Assembly: GCF_002119665.1 (NCBI RefSeq)
Contig: NZ_CP021111.1
Location: forward strand, 1,860,001-1,924,000
Origin: Bordetella genomosp. 13
Lineage (GTDB): Bacteria; Pseudomonadota; Gammaproteobacteria; Burkholderiales; Burkholderiaceae_B
Length of the DNA stretch: 64,000 nucleotides
Reading direction: 5' to 3'
Positions 40,909 through 50,309 of this stretch are shown piece by piece. The notes beneath the pieces were generated by a model. That model searched no databases. It saw nothing but the letters and a program-made list of their open reading frames with translations, and was not told where the DNA came from. The number at the start of each line of letters is the position of its first letter. Within the stretch, counting starts at the first letter, position 1. Both the position numbers and the translations under genes were made by a program.

Positions 40909-42774
40909 TCACGCCGCCAGGCGTTTCTCGATCTCGGTCTTGGTGCGCGGAAGGTCGGCAGGCAGGCGCTGGGCCAGCTGCGCGAACAGCTCGTCGTGCA
41001 GCGCCAGCTCGTCCCGCCACGCGGGCAGGTCGACGGAGATGACCTGCCGGAACTGCTCGCGGCTGAAGTCCAGGCCGGTCCAGTCGATGTCTTCGTAGCT
41101 CGGCGAGATGCCGAAGACCTGCTCGACGCCCTGGGCCTCGCCCTGCAGGCGGCCCAGGATCCAACGCAGCACGCGCATGTTCTCGCCATAGCCGGGCCAC
41201 ACGAACTTGCCGTCCGGGCCCTTGCGGAACCAGTTCACGCAGTAGATGCGCGGCAGCGTGGCGCCGTCCGCTTCCAGGCGCTCGCCCAGCTTCAGCCAGT
41301 GGTTGAAGTAGTCGCTCATGTTGTAGCCGCAGAACGGCAGCATGGCGAAGGGATCGCGCCGCACCACGCCCTGCTGGCCGGCGGCCGCGGCGGTGGTCTC
41401 GGAGCCCATGGTGGCGGCCATGTAAACGCCCTCGCGCCAGTTGCGCGCCTCGGTCACCAGCGGCACCGTGGTGGAGCGGCGGCCGCCGAAGATGAAGGCG
41501 TCGATGGCCACGCCGCGCGGGTTCTCCCAGTCGGGATCGATGGACGGGCATTGCTGCGCCGGCACGGTGAAGCGCGCATTGGGGTGCGCCGCCTTGCGGC
41601 CGGTTTCTTTCGCGATCTGGGGCGTCCAGTCCTGGCCCTGCCAGTCGATCAGGTGCGCGGGCGGCTCGTCGGTCATGCCTTCCCACCACACGTCGCCGTC
41701 ATCGGTCAGCGCCACGTTGGTGAAGATCACGTTTTCCTTCAGGGTGGCCATGGCGTTCGGATTGGTCTTCTCGCCGGTGCCCGGCGCCACGCCGAAGTAG
41801 CCCGCCTCGGGGTTGATCGCATACAGGCGGCCATCGGCCGCCGGCTTGATCCATGCGATGTCGTCGCCGATGGTGCTGACTTTCCAGCCGTTCATGCCCT
41901 GGGGCGGGATCAGCATGGCGAAGTTGGTCTTGCCGCAGGCCGACGGGAACGCGGCAGCGACGTGATACTTCTGCCCCTGCGGCGAGGTCACGCCAAGAAT
42001 CAGCATGTGTTCGGCCAGCCAGCCTTGATCGCGGCCCATGGTGGACGCGATGCGCAGCGCGAAGCACTTCTTGCCCAGCAGCGCGTTGCCGCCATAGCCC
42101 GAGCCGAAGCTCCAGATCTCGCGGGTCTCGGGGAAGTGCACGATGTACTTGAGGTCGTTGCAGGGCCACGGCACGTCGGCCTTGCCCTCGCGCAGCGGAG
42201 CGCCCACGCTGTGCACGCAGGGCACGAACTCGCCGTCGGCGCCCAGCACGTCGAACACCGCGCGACCCATGCGGGTCATGATGCGCATGTTCACGGCCAC
42301 ATAGGGGCTGTCGGAGACCTCGACGCCGATGTGCGCGATGGGCGAACCCAGCGGGCCCATCGAGAACGGCACCACATACATGGTGCGGCCTTCCATCGAT
42401 CCGTCGAACAGCTGGCCCAGCGTGTCGCGCATCTCGTCGGGCGCGGCCCAGTTGTTGGTGGGGCCCGCGTCTTCCTCGCGCTCGGAACAGATGAACGTGC
42501 GGTCCTCGACACGCGCCACGTCCGAAGGATCGGACCAGGCCAGATAAGAGTTGGGACGCTTGGCGGGATCGAGGCGGCGCATCGTGCCGGCCTGCACCAT
42601 CATCTCGCACAGGCGGTCGTATTCCTCCTGCGAGCCATCACACCAGACCACGCGTTCGGGGCGGGTCAGCGCGGCCACGCTGGCCACCCAATCGATCAGC
42701 CGCTGGTGTTTGACGTACGACGGCACGTTGAGATCGACGGGCGTAACCTTGGAGGAAGCGGAACGGGACATCAT
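40909..42774 (-). CDS. pckG: Phosphoenolpyruvate carboxykinase, GTP-dependent
   Basis: This 621-residue enzyme converts oxaloacetate and GTP to phosphoenolpyruvate and CO2, the first step of gluconeogenesis. The nucleotide loop FPSACGKTN contains the GTP-type reactive cysteine; other family motifs are [29 protein letters not shown] (in part: [13 protein letters not shown]) and [12 protein letters not shown]-type PckG is usual in Alcaligenaceae. AGGAGA lies before two adjacent start codons (42774 and 42771). The 297-base upstream gap holds a short direct repeat but no gene. Confidence 0.96.
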   Translation of the reverse strand: MMSRSASSKVTPVDLNVPSYVKHQRLIDWVASVAALTRPERVVWCDGSQEEYDRLCEMMVQAGTMRRLDPAKRPNSYLAWSDPSDVARVEDRTFICSEREEDAGPTNNWAAPDEMRDTLGQLFDGSMEGRTMYVVPFSMGPLGSPIAHIGVEVSDSPYVAVNMRIMTRMGRAVFDVLGADGEFVPCVHSVGAPLREGKADVPWPCNDLKYIVHFPETREIWSFGSGYGGNALLGKKCFALRIASTMGRDQGWLAEHMLILGVTSPQGQKYHVAAAFPSACGKTNFAMLIPPQGMNGWKVSTIGDDIAWIKPAADGRLYAINPEAGYFGVAPGTGEKTNPNAMATLKENVIFTNVALTDDGDVWWEGMTDEPPAHLIDWQGQDWTPQIAKETGRKAAHPNARFTVPAQQCPSIDPDWENPRGVAIDAFIFGGRRSTTVPLVTEARNWREGVYMAATMGSETTAAAAGQQGVVRRDPFAMLPFCGYNMSDYFNHWLKLGERLEADGATLPRIYCVNWFRKGPDGKFVWPGYGENMRVLRWILGRLQGEAQGVEQVFGISPSYEDIDWTGLDFSREQFRQVISVDLPAWRDELALHDELFAQLAQRLPADLPRTKTEIEKRLAA

Positions 42775-42934
42775 ATGGTGGGTCTCCTGGATTTATCGGC
42801 CACGCGGCGGCGCCAACGACCGTCGCCGCGCGAATGAAACAGGACCATCATACTTGCGCCCGGCGCACCTCCGGAACAAGGATGCAAGCAAAAGCAACGT
42901 GCAAGGCTTCCGACAAACCTCGTTGCAACGGCTC

Positions 42935-42958
42935 TACTTCTTTGGCTGTACTTCTTTG
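42935..42958. repeat. Direct repeat TACTTCTTTG upstream of pckG
   Basis: Two exact copies (42935-42944 and 42949-42958) lie 14 bases apart start to start. They fall between pckG and the divergent M20 hydrolase gene, so they could be regulator half-sites or chance. Confidence 0.4.
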
Positions 42959-43071
42959 TTGTGTTCTTCATCGGCGCCGTGCCGGGTCCGATCCATCACC
43001 TGGCCTAATGCCGCCGTTCGGGCGTATGACATAATCGGCTGCCCCTACACCGCCGTTCAGCCTAAGTCGCA

Positions 43072-44340
43072 ATGCCCGCCTTTCCACCCTTGAACGCGGA
43101 CCGCCTGTGGTCCCGCGTCGAAGTCCTCTCTCGCCATACCCTGCCCGATCTGCCATGGACGCGACGCGCCTTCTCGCCGCAGTTCGTGCAGGCCCGGCAA
43201 TGGCTGCGCGACGAGTTCGCCGCGGCCGGCCTGGCGGTGGCGCAGGACGCGGGCGGCAACCTGGTGGGCCGGCGCGCGGGCACGGACGCCGCGCGCAAGC
43301 CCATCGTCACGGGCTCGCACTGCGACACGGTGATGAGCGGCGGCCGTTTCGACGGCATCATCGGCGTGCTGGCGGGTATCGAAGTCGCGCACACCCTTCA
43401 GGAACAGGGAGTGCAACTGCGCCATCCCTTCGAAGTCATCGACTTCCTGTCCGAAGAGCCCAGCGACTATGACGGCGTGTCGTGCATCGGCAGCCGCGCG
43501 CTGGCCGGCACGCTCGACGAACACATGCTGGCCGCCACCAATCCCGGCGGCGAACGGCTGGACCAGGCGCTGGCGCGCATCGGCGCGGACCCGACGGCCC
43601 TGGACTCCATCCGGCGCGGCCCCGACGCCACCGCCGCCTTCGTCGAGCTGCACATCGAGCAGGGTCCCGTGCTGGAAGCGCGCGGACTGCCGATCGGCGT
43701 GGTCACCAACATCGTCGGCATTCGCCGTGTGCGTGTCCGGGTCACCGGCCAGCCCGACCACGCCGGCACCACGCCCATGGACATCCGCCGCGACGCGCTG
43801 GTCGGCGCCGCCCGCGTGATCGACGCGGCGCACCGCCACGCCAGCGAACTGACCGGCCAGCCGCACTATGTGGTGGCCACCGTGGGCCGCATCGCGATCA
43901 CGCCCAACGCCACCAACGCGGTGCCCGGCAGCGCCGAGATGATGCTCGAGGTGCGCAGCGACAGCCAGGCCGTGCTGGACAGCTTTCCCGAAGAAGTGGT
44001 GCGCAGCGTGGCAGCCGACATGACGGCATTGCGGCTCGAACTGGCCTGCGACGACGTCACGCGCGCACGGCCCACCGACTGCACGCCGCTGGTGATGGAC
44101 GCGGTGCAGGCGGCAACGGACCGGCTGGGCTACGCCTCGATGCGGCTGCCCAGCGGCGCCGGCCACGACGCGGTGCAGATGGCGCGCACCGGTCCCATCG
44201 GCATGATCTTCATTCCCTGTTTGAACGGCCGCAGCCACTGCCCCGAAGAGTGGATCGACCCCTCGCAGCTGCTGGATGGCACGCGCGTGCTGTACGAGAC
44301 GGTGCTCGAACTGGACGCCGTGCTGGCGCGCCAGGGATGA
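43072..44340 (+). CDS. M20-family amidohydrolase (allantoate/N-carbamoyl amino acid type)
   Basis: This 422-residue zinc hydrolase belongs to the allantoate amidohydrolase/beta-ureidopropionase/N-carbamoyl-L-amino acid hydrolase group. Metal ligands appear in GSHCDTVMSGGRFDG and LSEEPSDYDG; the dimerisation-domain motif is GQPDHAGTTPMD, and PSGAGHDAVQMA carries the last histidine. The glutamate-containing loop (SEEPSDYDG) differs from the common EEGxRF form, so it is a distinct subgroup. It is coupled by a four-base overlap to a thioredoxin-like gene, then an EamA transporter. The substrate is not determinable. Confidence 0.88.
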   Translation: MPAFPPLNADRLWSRVEVLSRHTLPDLPWTRRAFSPQFVQARQWLRDEFAAAGLAVAQDAGGNLVGRRAGTDAARKPIVTGSHCDTVMSGGRFDGIIGVLAGIEVAHTLQEQGVQLRHPFEVIDFLSEEPSDYDGVSCIGSRALAGTLDEHMLAATNPGGERLDQALARIGADPTALDSIRRGPDATAAFVELHIEQGPVLEARGLPIGVVTNIVGIRRVRVRVTGQPDHAGTTPMDIRRDALVGAARVIDAAHRHASELTGQPHYVVATVGRIAITPNATNAVPGSAEMMLEVRSDSQAVLDSFPEEVVRSVAADMTALRLELACDDVTRARPTDCTPLVMDAVQAATDRLGYASMRLPSGAGHDAVQMARTGPIGMIFIPCLNGRSHCPEEWIDPSQLLDGTRVLYETVLELDAVLARQG

Positions 44341-44678
44341 GCATGGACCAGCACGAACTGGACGACGGCACCGCCGACCGCTTCCTGCTGGATGCGCCGG
44401 GAATATCGCTGCTGGCCTTCTACAGCCGCACCTGCGGCGCCTGCAAGGTGGCGCGCGCGCAACTGCCCGACCTGGAACTGCCGGTGCAGCGCCTGTGCTG
44501 GATCGACGCGGGCGACAACGGCGGCCTGGTGGAGCGCTACGAGGTGTTCCACCTGCCCGCGCTGTTCGTGGTGCGCGATGGCGCCTACTACGGCCCCGTG
44601 GCCGCCCAACTGGCGCAATGGGACCTGCAGCAGCAGATCTCGCTTGCGCTGGACAATCATCCTGCCGAACTGCCCTGA
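44337..44678 (+). CDS. Thioredoxin-like protein
   Basis: This 113-residue protein has the thioredoxin fold with active-site Cys33-Gly-Ala-Cys36 (YSRTCGACKVA) and the cis-proline in FHLPALFVV. The dipeptide between the cysteines is GA instead of GP, which usually shifts redox potential. There is no signal peptide, so it is cytoplasmic. The ATG overlaps the hydrolase stop by four bases; a second in-frame ATG lies at 44343. The pairing with an amidohydrolase and an EamA exporter is unusual, and its role there is unknown. Confidence 0.87.
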   Translation: MSMDQHELDDGTADRFLLDAPGISLLAFYSRTCGACKVARAQLPDLELPVQRLCWIDAGDNGGLVERYEVFHLPALFVVRDGAYYGPVAAQLAQWDLQQQISLALDNHPAELP

Positions 44679-44684
44679 CCCGCC

Positions 44685-45617
44685 ATGCCGCCCTGCGCAC
44701 GCAAACCGCTGGACCTGACCGCCACCAGCACGATGCTGGTGCTGTGCCTGTGCTGGGGTTTCCAGCAAGTGGCGATCAAGATGGTCGCCGACGACATCTC
44801 CGCCACGCTGCAGATCGGCCTGCGCTCCGTCTTCGCCGCCCTCGTGCTGGGCCTGGTGCTGCTGCGCGCCGAAGGTCGGCGCGTGCTGGGCGACGGCACC
44901 TTGCCCGCGGGCCTGCTGGTGGGCACGCTGTTCGCCTTGGAGTTCCTGCTTCTCGGGCTTGCGCTGCGCTACACCACGGCCTCGCATGCGGCGGTGTTCC
45001 TGTACACCGCGCCCATCTTCACCGCGCTGGGCCTGCATCTGCGCCATCCCGACGAACGCATGCGGCCTCTGCAATGGCTGGGCATCGCCATCGCCTTCGC
45101 GGGCATCGCGGCGGCCTTCCTGGGCAAGCGCGAAACCGCCATCGCATCGGCCCCCGACATGCTGCTGGGCGACCTGCTGGCCCTGCTGGCGGGCGCCGGC
45201 TGGGGCGCCACCACGGTCGCCATCCGGTGTTCGGCGCTGGCGGACGCGCGGCCCGCCAAGACCCTGTTCTACCAGATGGCCATGGCCGCGCTGCTGCTGT
45301 GCGCCTGGCATGCCGTATCGGGCGACCCGGCCCCGGTGTTCAGCGCGCCCGCCATCGCCAGCATGGCGTTCCAGTGCGTGGTAGTGGCGCTGTCCAGCTA
45401 TCTGGCGTGGTTCTGGCTGCTGCGCCGCTACCTGGCCACGCGCCTGTCGGTGCTGTCCTTCGTGACGCCCCTGTTCGGCGTGATATTCGGCGTGCTGATC
45501 CTGGACGAACCCATCGAGCCCAGCTTCGCGGTGGGCGCGCTGCTGGTGCTGGCGGGCATCGTGCTGGTAAGCGGCGCCGAACTGCTGAGCGAAAAACTGC
45601 GCCTGCGCGGGCGCTAG
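44685..45617 (+). CDS. EamA/DMT-family transporter
   Basis: This 310-residue inner-membrane protein has ten predicted hydrophobic segments in two EamA repeats, the second ending with FVTPLFGVIFGVLILDEPI, a common motif (in part: TPLFGVIFGVLILDEP). Such proteins export or import amino acids, purines or other small metabolites. It starts six bases after the thioredoxin-like gene and is probably cotranscribed with it and the amidohydrolase. Its stop overlaps the stop of the convergent GNAT gene in the four bases CTAG. Confidence 0.9.
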   Translation: MPPCARKPLDLTATSTMLVLCLCWGFQQVAIKMVADDISATLQIGLRSVFAALVLGLVLLRAEGRRVLGDGTLPAGLLVGTLFALEFLLLGLALRYTTASHAAVFLYTAPIFTALGLHLRHPDERMRPLQWLGIAIAFAGIAAAFLGKRETAIASAPDMLLGDLLALLAGAGWGATTVAIRCSALADARPAKTLFYQMAMAALLLCAWHAVSGDPAPVFSAPAIASMAFQCVVVALSSYLAWFWLLRRYLATRLSVLSFVTPLFGVIFGVLILDEPIEPSFAVGALLVLAGIVLVSGAELLSEKLRLRGR

Positions 45618-46339
45618 CGCCGCTCTTGTGCCAGCTCGCGCAGGCTGCGGCGCTGCGCGCCCGCCGCATCGAAATTGTCCGGAGACAGCCACCGTTCGAA
45701 CGCGGCCTTGCGGGCCGGCCATTCGGCGTCGATGATGGAGAACCACGCCGTGTCGCGAGACCGGCCCTTGTACACGACGGCCTGCCGGAACACGCCCTCG
45801 AACTGGAAGCCCAGCCGTGCGGCGGCCGCGCGCGAGGGTTCGTTCAGGCTGTCGCATTTCCATTCATAGCGGCGATAGCCCAGTTCGTCGAACACCCGGC
45901 GCATCAGCAGATACTGCGCCTCGGTGGCGATCGTCGTGCGCTGCAGGCGCGACGAGAACGTCACGTGGCCCACTTCGATGACGCCGTTGGCCGGATCCAT
46001 GCGCATCAACGCCAGGTGACCCACTGGCCGGTCCGTGGCCAGGTCGACCACGGCGTGGTGCAGCGTGTCCTTGCTGGCCGCCAGTTCTTCCAGATAGGCG
46101 CGATATCCCGCGCGGTCGCCGAGGAACGGGCCCTTGAACAGATAGGTCCAGCCGCGTCCGTCGGGCTCTGTGCCGAACACCTCGGCCAGGTCTTCGGCGT
46201 GGCGGGCGGCGTCCAGCGGCTCGAGGCGGCACAGCCGGCCCTGCATGGCGGTACGCGGAGGCAGCGGGCGCGGCTGCCAGTCGGGCAGCGGCTGGCCGAC
46301 GGGCTGGCCGTATTCATTGGTCAGGGGCGTGGAGGACAT
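45614..46339 (-). CDS. GNAT-family acetyltransferase (RimJ/RimL type)
   Basis: This 241-residue acetyltransferase resembles the RimJ/RimL-like group that modifies N-termini or small amines with acetyl-CoA. The core has VGHLALMRMDPANGVIEVGHV (in part: GHLALMRMDP, GVIEVGHVTFS), the acetyl-CoA-binding region around LQRTTIATEAQYLL, and CDSLNEPSRAAAARLGFQFEG (in part: NEPSRAAAARLGFQ). AGGAA lies upstream of the ATG. Its stop overlaps the EamA stop on the opposite strand. The substrate is unknown. Confidence 0.88.
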   Translation of the reverse strand: MSSTPLTNEYGQPVGQPLPDWQPRPLPPRTAMQGRLCRLEPLDAARHAEDLAEVFGTEPDGRGWTYLFKGPFLGDRAGYRAYLEELAASKDTLHHAVVDLATDRPVGHLALMRMDPANGVIEVGHVTFSSRLQRTTIATEAQYLLMRRVFDELGYRRYEWKCDSLNEPSRAAAARLGFQFEGVFRQAVVYKGRSRDTAWFSIIDAEWPARKAAFERWLSPDNFDAAGAQRRSLRELAQERR

Positions 46340-46483
46340 GCCAGGCGGTTCCTGTGGTTGGCGGCTGTGGTTGGCGGCGAATCGGCGCCTCTGATTCGCG
46401 ATGGGAAAGCGGCCCGCGCGCGCGACCCGGCCTTACGATAGGCAAGCCGTGGCCTGTCGAACAGGGCCCGCACGCTAGCCTCG

Positions 46484-46876
46484 TCATGCGGACCGCTTGA
46501 CCGGGTCGCCAGCCTGGCGCCTGGCGCGGCGCCAGGCCCAGGCATAGACGGCGGCATTGCCGCCCACCACCAGCACGCCCAGCACGGCCTGCATCGTGCG
46601 CGTGACGCCTTGCGGATAGACCAGCGCCAGCAGGTAATGGGCCACGAAGCCGTCAGGGTAGCCCTGCTGCCCGGCCAGGACGCGCCAGTGGTTCTCGAGA
46701 TACGTCAGCGGGCAGATCGCGCCCGCGAACATCATGCCGGCCCCCCAGGCCGCGGCCGGCAGGTGCAGCCACGCCACGCGCGGCCAGCGCAGCACCAGCA
46801 GGCCGCCCAGGGCCACGAACAACACGAACAGGGCATGGACGGCGAGCGTCAGGTCGGCGAGCAGGCGGTATTCCAT
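46484..46876 (-). CDS. DUF2784 membrane protein
   Basis: This 130-residue protein has four hydrophobic segments and the DUF2784 pattern: LHALFVLFVALGG-like first helix (here VHALFVLFVALGG), ICPLTYLENHWR in the middle and a basic C-terminus. It should sit in the inner membrane. Function is unknown for the family. GGAGG eight bases before the ATG supports the start. Confidence 0.85.
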   Translation of the reverse strand: MEYRLLADLTLAVHALFVLFVALGGLLVLRWPRVAWLHLPAAAWGAGMMFAGAICPLTYLENHWRVLAGQQGYPDGFVAHYLLALVYPQGVTRTMQAVLGVLVVGGNAAVYAWAWRRARRQAGDPVKRSA

Positions 46877-46926
46877 GATCTAGCCTCCGGGACCATTGTC
46901 CCGCATCGGTGTACTGCGCAAAAGCG

Positions 46927-47226
46927 CTATCCGCCGATCAGGCCGCCCAGCAGCAGCAGGGCCAGCAACAGCCAGAACAGGCCCGCGATGATGGACCGTG
47001 CCACGAACGCGCGCAGCGCCGCCCACAACAGCAGGAGTCCCAGCAACAGCAGCGCGAAGTTGAAAACCGAAGGGTTCATGCCCATCGCATGGGCCAGGCC
47101 CGAGAAAAACTGGGCGAGCGCGGTACCCAGGCCGCCGAACACGCCCTGCAGGGCTTCGACGATGGCGCGGATCACGCCGCCCAGGATGGCCCCCAGGGAT
47201 CCGAAAAAACTGTCTTCCGTCTGCAT
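46927..47226 (-). CDS. Small hydrophobic membrane protein, unknown
   Basis: This is a 99-residue protein I do not recognise. It has a glycine-rich amphipathic N-terminal half ([20 protein letters not shown]) and two hydrophobic stretches near the C-terminus ([16 protein letters not shown] and [16 protein letters not shown]). GGAG five bases before the ATG at 47226 supports the start; the longer frame upstream has no such site. It lies 50 bases after the DUF2784 gene start region on the same strand and is divergent from gor. Confidence 0.7.
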   Translation of the reverse strand: MQTEDSFFGSLGAILGGVIRAIVEALQGVFGGLGTALAQFFSGLAHAMGMNPSVFNFALLLLGLLLLWAALRAFVARSIIAGLFWLLLALLLLGGLIGG

Positions 47227-47390
47227 GCTGCTCCATTGCGGCGGTCGTAGGCCCGGCAGACCCGGCGCCCGAATGCGCTCTTTATATCCCATCCCGGCGA
47301 CGGTCGTCCGGCCACCCACGGGAAAAGCGGTTTAATACGGGCTGCAGTCATTCAATACGCATTGGGGCGCCCGGCGCCCGAAGGATCAGC

Positions 47391-48746
47391 ATGGATTTCG
47401 ATTTCGACCTGTATGTCATCGGCGCCGGCTCGGGCGGGGTGCGCGCCTCGCGCTTCGCCGCCGGCTTCGGCGCCCGCGTGGCCGTTGCCGAGAGCCGCTA
47501 CCTGGGCGGCACCTGCGTCAACGTGGGCTGCGTGCCCAAGAAGCTGCTGGTCTACGGCGCTTCGTACACCGACGACTTCGAACAGGCCCCCGGCTTCGGC
47601 TGGAACCCCGGCCAGCCCAGCTTCGACTGGCCCACGCTCATCGCCAACAAGAACCGCGAGATCGAGCGCCTGAACGGCATCTACCGCAACCTGCTGACCG
47701 GCAGCGGCGTGACGCTGCACGAGAGCCACGCGCGCATCGTAGATCCGCATACCGTCGAAGTCGACGGCCGCCGGCACACCGCCGCCCACATCCTGGTCGC
47801 CACCGGCAGCTGGCCCATGGTGCCCGACCTGCCGGGCCGCGAACTTGCCATCACCTCGAACGAAGCCTTCTATCTGAAGGAGCTGCCGCGCCGCGTGGTG
47901 GTGGTGGGCGGCGGCTACATCGCGGTCGAGTTCGCGTCCATCTTCCACGGCATGGGCGCGCAGACCACGCAGCTGTACCGCGGCGAGCTGTTCCTGCGGG
48001 GCTTCGACGGCGGCGTGCGCGAGCACCTGCGCGACGAACTGCGCAAGAAGGGCCTGGACCTGCGCTTCAACGCCGACCCGGCCCGCATCGACCGCCAGGA
48101 AGACGGGTCGCTGCGCGTCACGCTGAAGACCGGCGAGCACATCGACACCGACTGCGTGTTCTACGCCACGGGCCGACGCGCCATGCTCGACGGCCTGGGC
48201 CTCGAGAACACCGGCGTGCGCCTGGACGACGAGGGCTTCATCGAAGTGAACGAGGAATACCGCACGGCCGAGCCGTCCATCTACGCGCTGGGCGACGTCA
48301 TCAATCGCGTGCCGCTCACGCCGGTGGCCCTGGCCGAAGGCATGGCCATCGCGCGCCGCCTGTTCCGTCCCGAGGAGTACCGCAAGGTCGACTACAGCCT
48401 GATTCCCACGGCGGTATTCAGCCTGCCCAACATCGGCACCGTGGGCCTCACCACCGAAGCGGCGCGCGCCGCCGGCCACGAGGTCCGCCTGTACGAAAGC
48501 CGCTTCCGGCCCATGAAGCTGACGCTGACGGAGTCCCAGGAAAGAACGCTGATGAAGCTGGTCGTCGACGCGAACACCGATCGCGTGCTGGGCTGCCACA
48601 TGGTCGGTCCCGACGCCGGCGAGATCGTGCAGGGCCTGGCCGTGGCGCTGAAGGCCGGCGCCACCAAGAAGGTGTTCGACGAGACCATCGGCATCCACCC
48701 GACGGCGGCGGAAGAGTTCGTGACCATGCGCACGGCCGTGGCCTGA
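47391..48746 (+). CDS. gor: Glutathione reductase
   Basis: This 451-residue flavoenzyme reduces oxidised glutathione with NADPH in the cytoplasm. FAD binding is at [13 protein letters not shown]; the redox pair is in [14 protein letters not shown]; the second nucleotide-binding motif is [15 protein letters not shown]; and the C-terminal catalytic His-Pro is in [11 protein letters not shown]. The [11 protein letters not shown] segment has the arginines associated with NADPH preference. AAGGA precedes the ATG. It appears monocistronic. Confidence 0.95.
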   Translation: MDFDFDLYVIGAGSGGVRASRFAAGFGARVAVAESRYLGGTCVNVGCVPKKLLVYGASYTDDFEQAPGFGWNPGQPSFDWPTLIANKNREIERLNGIYRNLLTGSGVTLHESHARIVDPHTVEVDGRRHTAAHILVATGSWPMVPDLPGRELAITSNEAFYLKELPRRVVVVGGGYIAVEFASIFHGMGAQTTQLYRGELFLRGFDGGVREHLRDELRKKGLDLRFNADPARIDRQEDGSLRVTLKTGEHIDTDCVFYATGRRAMLDGLGLENTGVRLDDEGFIEVNEEYRTAEPSIYALGDVINRVPLTPVALAEGMAIARRLFRPEEYRKVDYSLIPTAVFSLPNIGTVGLTTEAARAAGHEVRLYESRFRPMKLTLTESQERTLMKLVVDANTDRVLGCHMVGPDAGEIVQGLAVALKAGATKKVFDETIGIHPTAAEEFVTMRTAVA

Positions 48747-48889
48747 TCGCGAGGCGGGGCGGCGACGGCAGGCAAAGTTGCCACGCGCCTGTCCGGCGTC
48801 GTCCGCCCCCGCCACGACAGATATTTCGCGCCCGCCGATACAGAGGTGGGATATCGTCGCCGTTATCGTCCCTCTCGCAAGCTCGTCCC

Positions 48890-49522
48890 ATGCCCGAACC
48901 GACCACGCTGTTCACCTTCGCCCTGCTGGCCCTGGGCCTCGTGCTGACGCCAGGCCCGAACATGATCTACCTGGTGTCGCGTTCGCTGTCGCAGGGCCGC
49001 CGTGCCGGCCTGGTGTCGGTGTGCGGGGTGGGCCTGGGCGCCACCTTCTATGTGCTGTGCACGGCATTCGGGCTGACCGCCCTGCTGCTGTCGGTACCGT
49101 ACGCCTATGATGCGCTGCGCATCGGCGGCGCGGCATACCTGCTGTACCTGGCCTGGCAGTCTCTGCGCAGCGGCGGTCACTCGCCGTTCGAGGTGCGCCA
49201 GCTGCCCCCCAGCAGCCGCCGCCAGCTGTTCGGCATGGGCCTGCTGACCAGCCTGCTGAATCCGAAGGTGGCCATGTTCTACCTGTCGCTGCTGCCGCAG
49301 TTCATCGACCCCGAGCGCGGCAGCGTGCTGACCCAGGCCCTGGCGCTGGGCTTCACGCAGGTCGTCATCAGCGTATGCGTCAACGGCCTGCTCGCCGTGA
49401 CGGCCGGCACCATCTCCGGCTTCCTGGCGCGCAACCCGCTGTGGCTGGCCGCGCAGCGCTGGTTCATGGGACTGGTGCTGGCCGGCCTGGCCGTGCGCCT
49501 GGCGCTGGACTCGCGGCGCTGA
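48890..49522 (+). CDS. LysE/RhtB-family amino-acid exporter
   Basis: This 210-residue inner-membrane protein has about six hydrophobic segments. The family motif GLVLTPGPNMIYLVSRS is at the N-terminus, and LLTSLLNPKVAMFYLSLLPQF (in part: SLLNPKVAMFYLSLLPQF) in the middle. Members export homoserine, threonine, lysine or similar amino acids. It is followed after 50 bases by a second, dissimilar LysE-type gene, so the two may be cotranscribed. No Shine-Dalgarno sequence is obvious. Confidence 0.9.
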   Translation: MPEPTTLFTFALLALGLVLTPGPNMIYLVSRSLSQGRRAGLVSVCGVGLGATFYVLCTAFGLTALLLSVPYAYDALRIGGAAYLLYLAWQSLRSGGHSPFEVRQLPPSSRRQLFGMGLLTSLLNPKVAMFYLSLLPQFIDPERGSVLTQALALGFTQVVISVCVNGLLAVTAGTISGFLARNPLWLAAQRWFMGLVLAGLAVRLALDSRR

Positions 49523-49572
49523 TACCGTAGCGGGCCGCGCCACGCCGCCCATCACAAGCAGGAGTCGTCCCC

Positions 49573-50193
49573 ATGCCTTTCGATACCTGGCTCGCCTTCG
49601 TCGCCGCTTCCACGGTGATGCTGGTCATTCCCGGCCCCACGCTGCTGGCCGTCATCAGCTATTCGGCGACCCACGGCCGCCGCGCCCGCCTGCCGCTGGT
49701 GGCGGGTGTGGCATTGGGCGATTCCACCGCCCTGCTGGCTTCGCTGGTGGGCCTGGGTGCCCTGCTGGCCACCTCGGCCTTCTGGTTCACGGTAGTCAAG
49801 ACCGTGGGCGGCCTCTACCTGCTGTACCTCGGCATCAAGCTGCTGCGCGCCGGCGTGGCGCCGGCCGGCTCGCCGGCGCCCGCCGCGCCCGCCTCGCGCG
49901 CGAAGCTGTTCGCCAGCACCTACCTGGTGACAGCGCTGAACCCCAAGGGCATCATCTTCTTCGTCGCCTTCCTGCCGCAGTTCATCCGCGCCGACGCGCC
50001 CGCCGCGCCGCAACTGTGGACGCTGTCGCTCACCTTCGTGGCGCTGGGCACGATCAACGCATCTCTTTACGCCGCATTCGCCGCTCAGGCGCGGCGCCTG
50101 CTGGCGTCGCCGCGCGCGCAACGGCGCTTCAATCTCGCGGGCGGGTCGTTGCTGGGCGCGGCCGGCCTGTGGGCGCTGGCGGCGCGGCGCTGA
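49573..50193 (+). CDS. LysE/RhtB-family amino-acid exporter, second copy
   Basis: This 206-residue exporter has the motif VIPGPTLLAVISYSATHGRR and ALNPKGIIFFVAFLPQFI in the middle. Identity to the preceding gene product is clearly low, so the two are distinct family members. AGGAG lies before the ATG. DAHP synthase begins 116 bases later. The substrate is unknown. Confidence 0.9.
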   Translation: MPFDTWLAFVAASTVMLVIPGPTLLAVISYSATHGRRARLPLVAGVALGDSTALLASLVGLGALLATSAFWFTVVKTVGGLYLLYLGIKLLRAGVAPAGSPAPAAPASRAKLFASTYLVTALNPKGIIFFVAFLPQFIRADAPAAPQLWTLSLTFVALGTINASLYAAFAAQARRLLASPRAQRRFNLAGGSLLGAAGLWALAARR

Positions 50194-50309
50194 CCACGTG
50201 CCGAGGGGCGCGCACCGTGGGTGCCGCCCTATCGCGGGCGCTGCCGCACGCGGAAGGCGCCACCGGCAATGCGATAATCCGGCATGCGCGCGCCGCGCCG
50301 GAGACTGCT

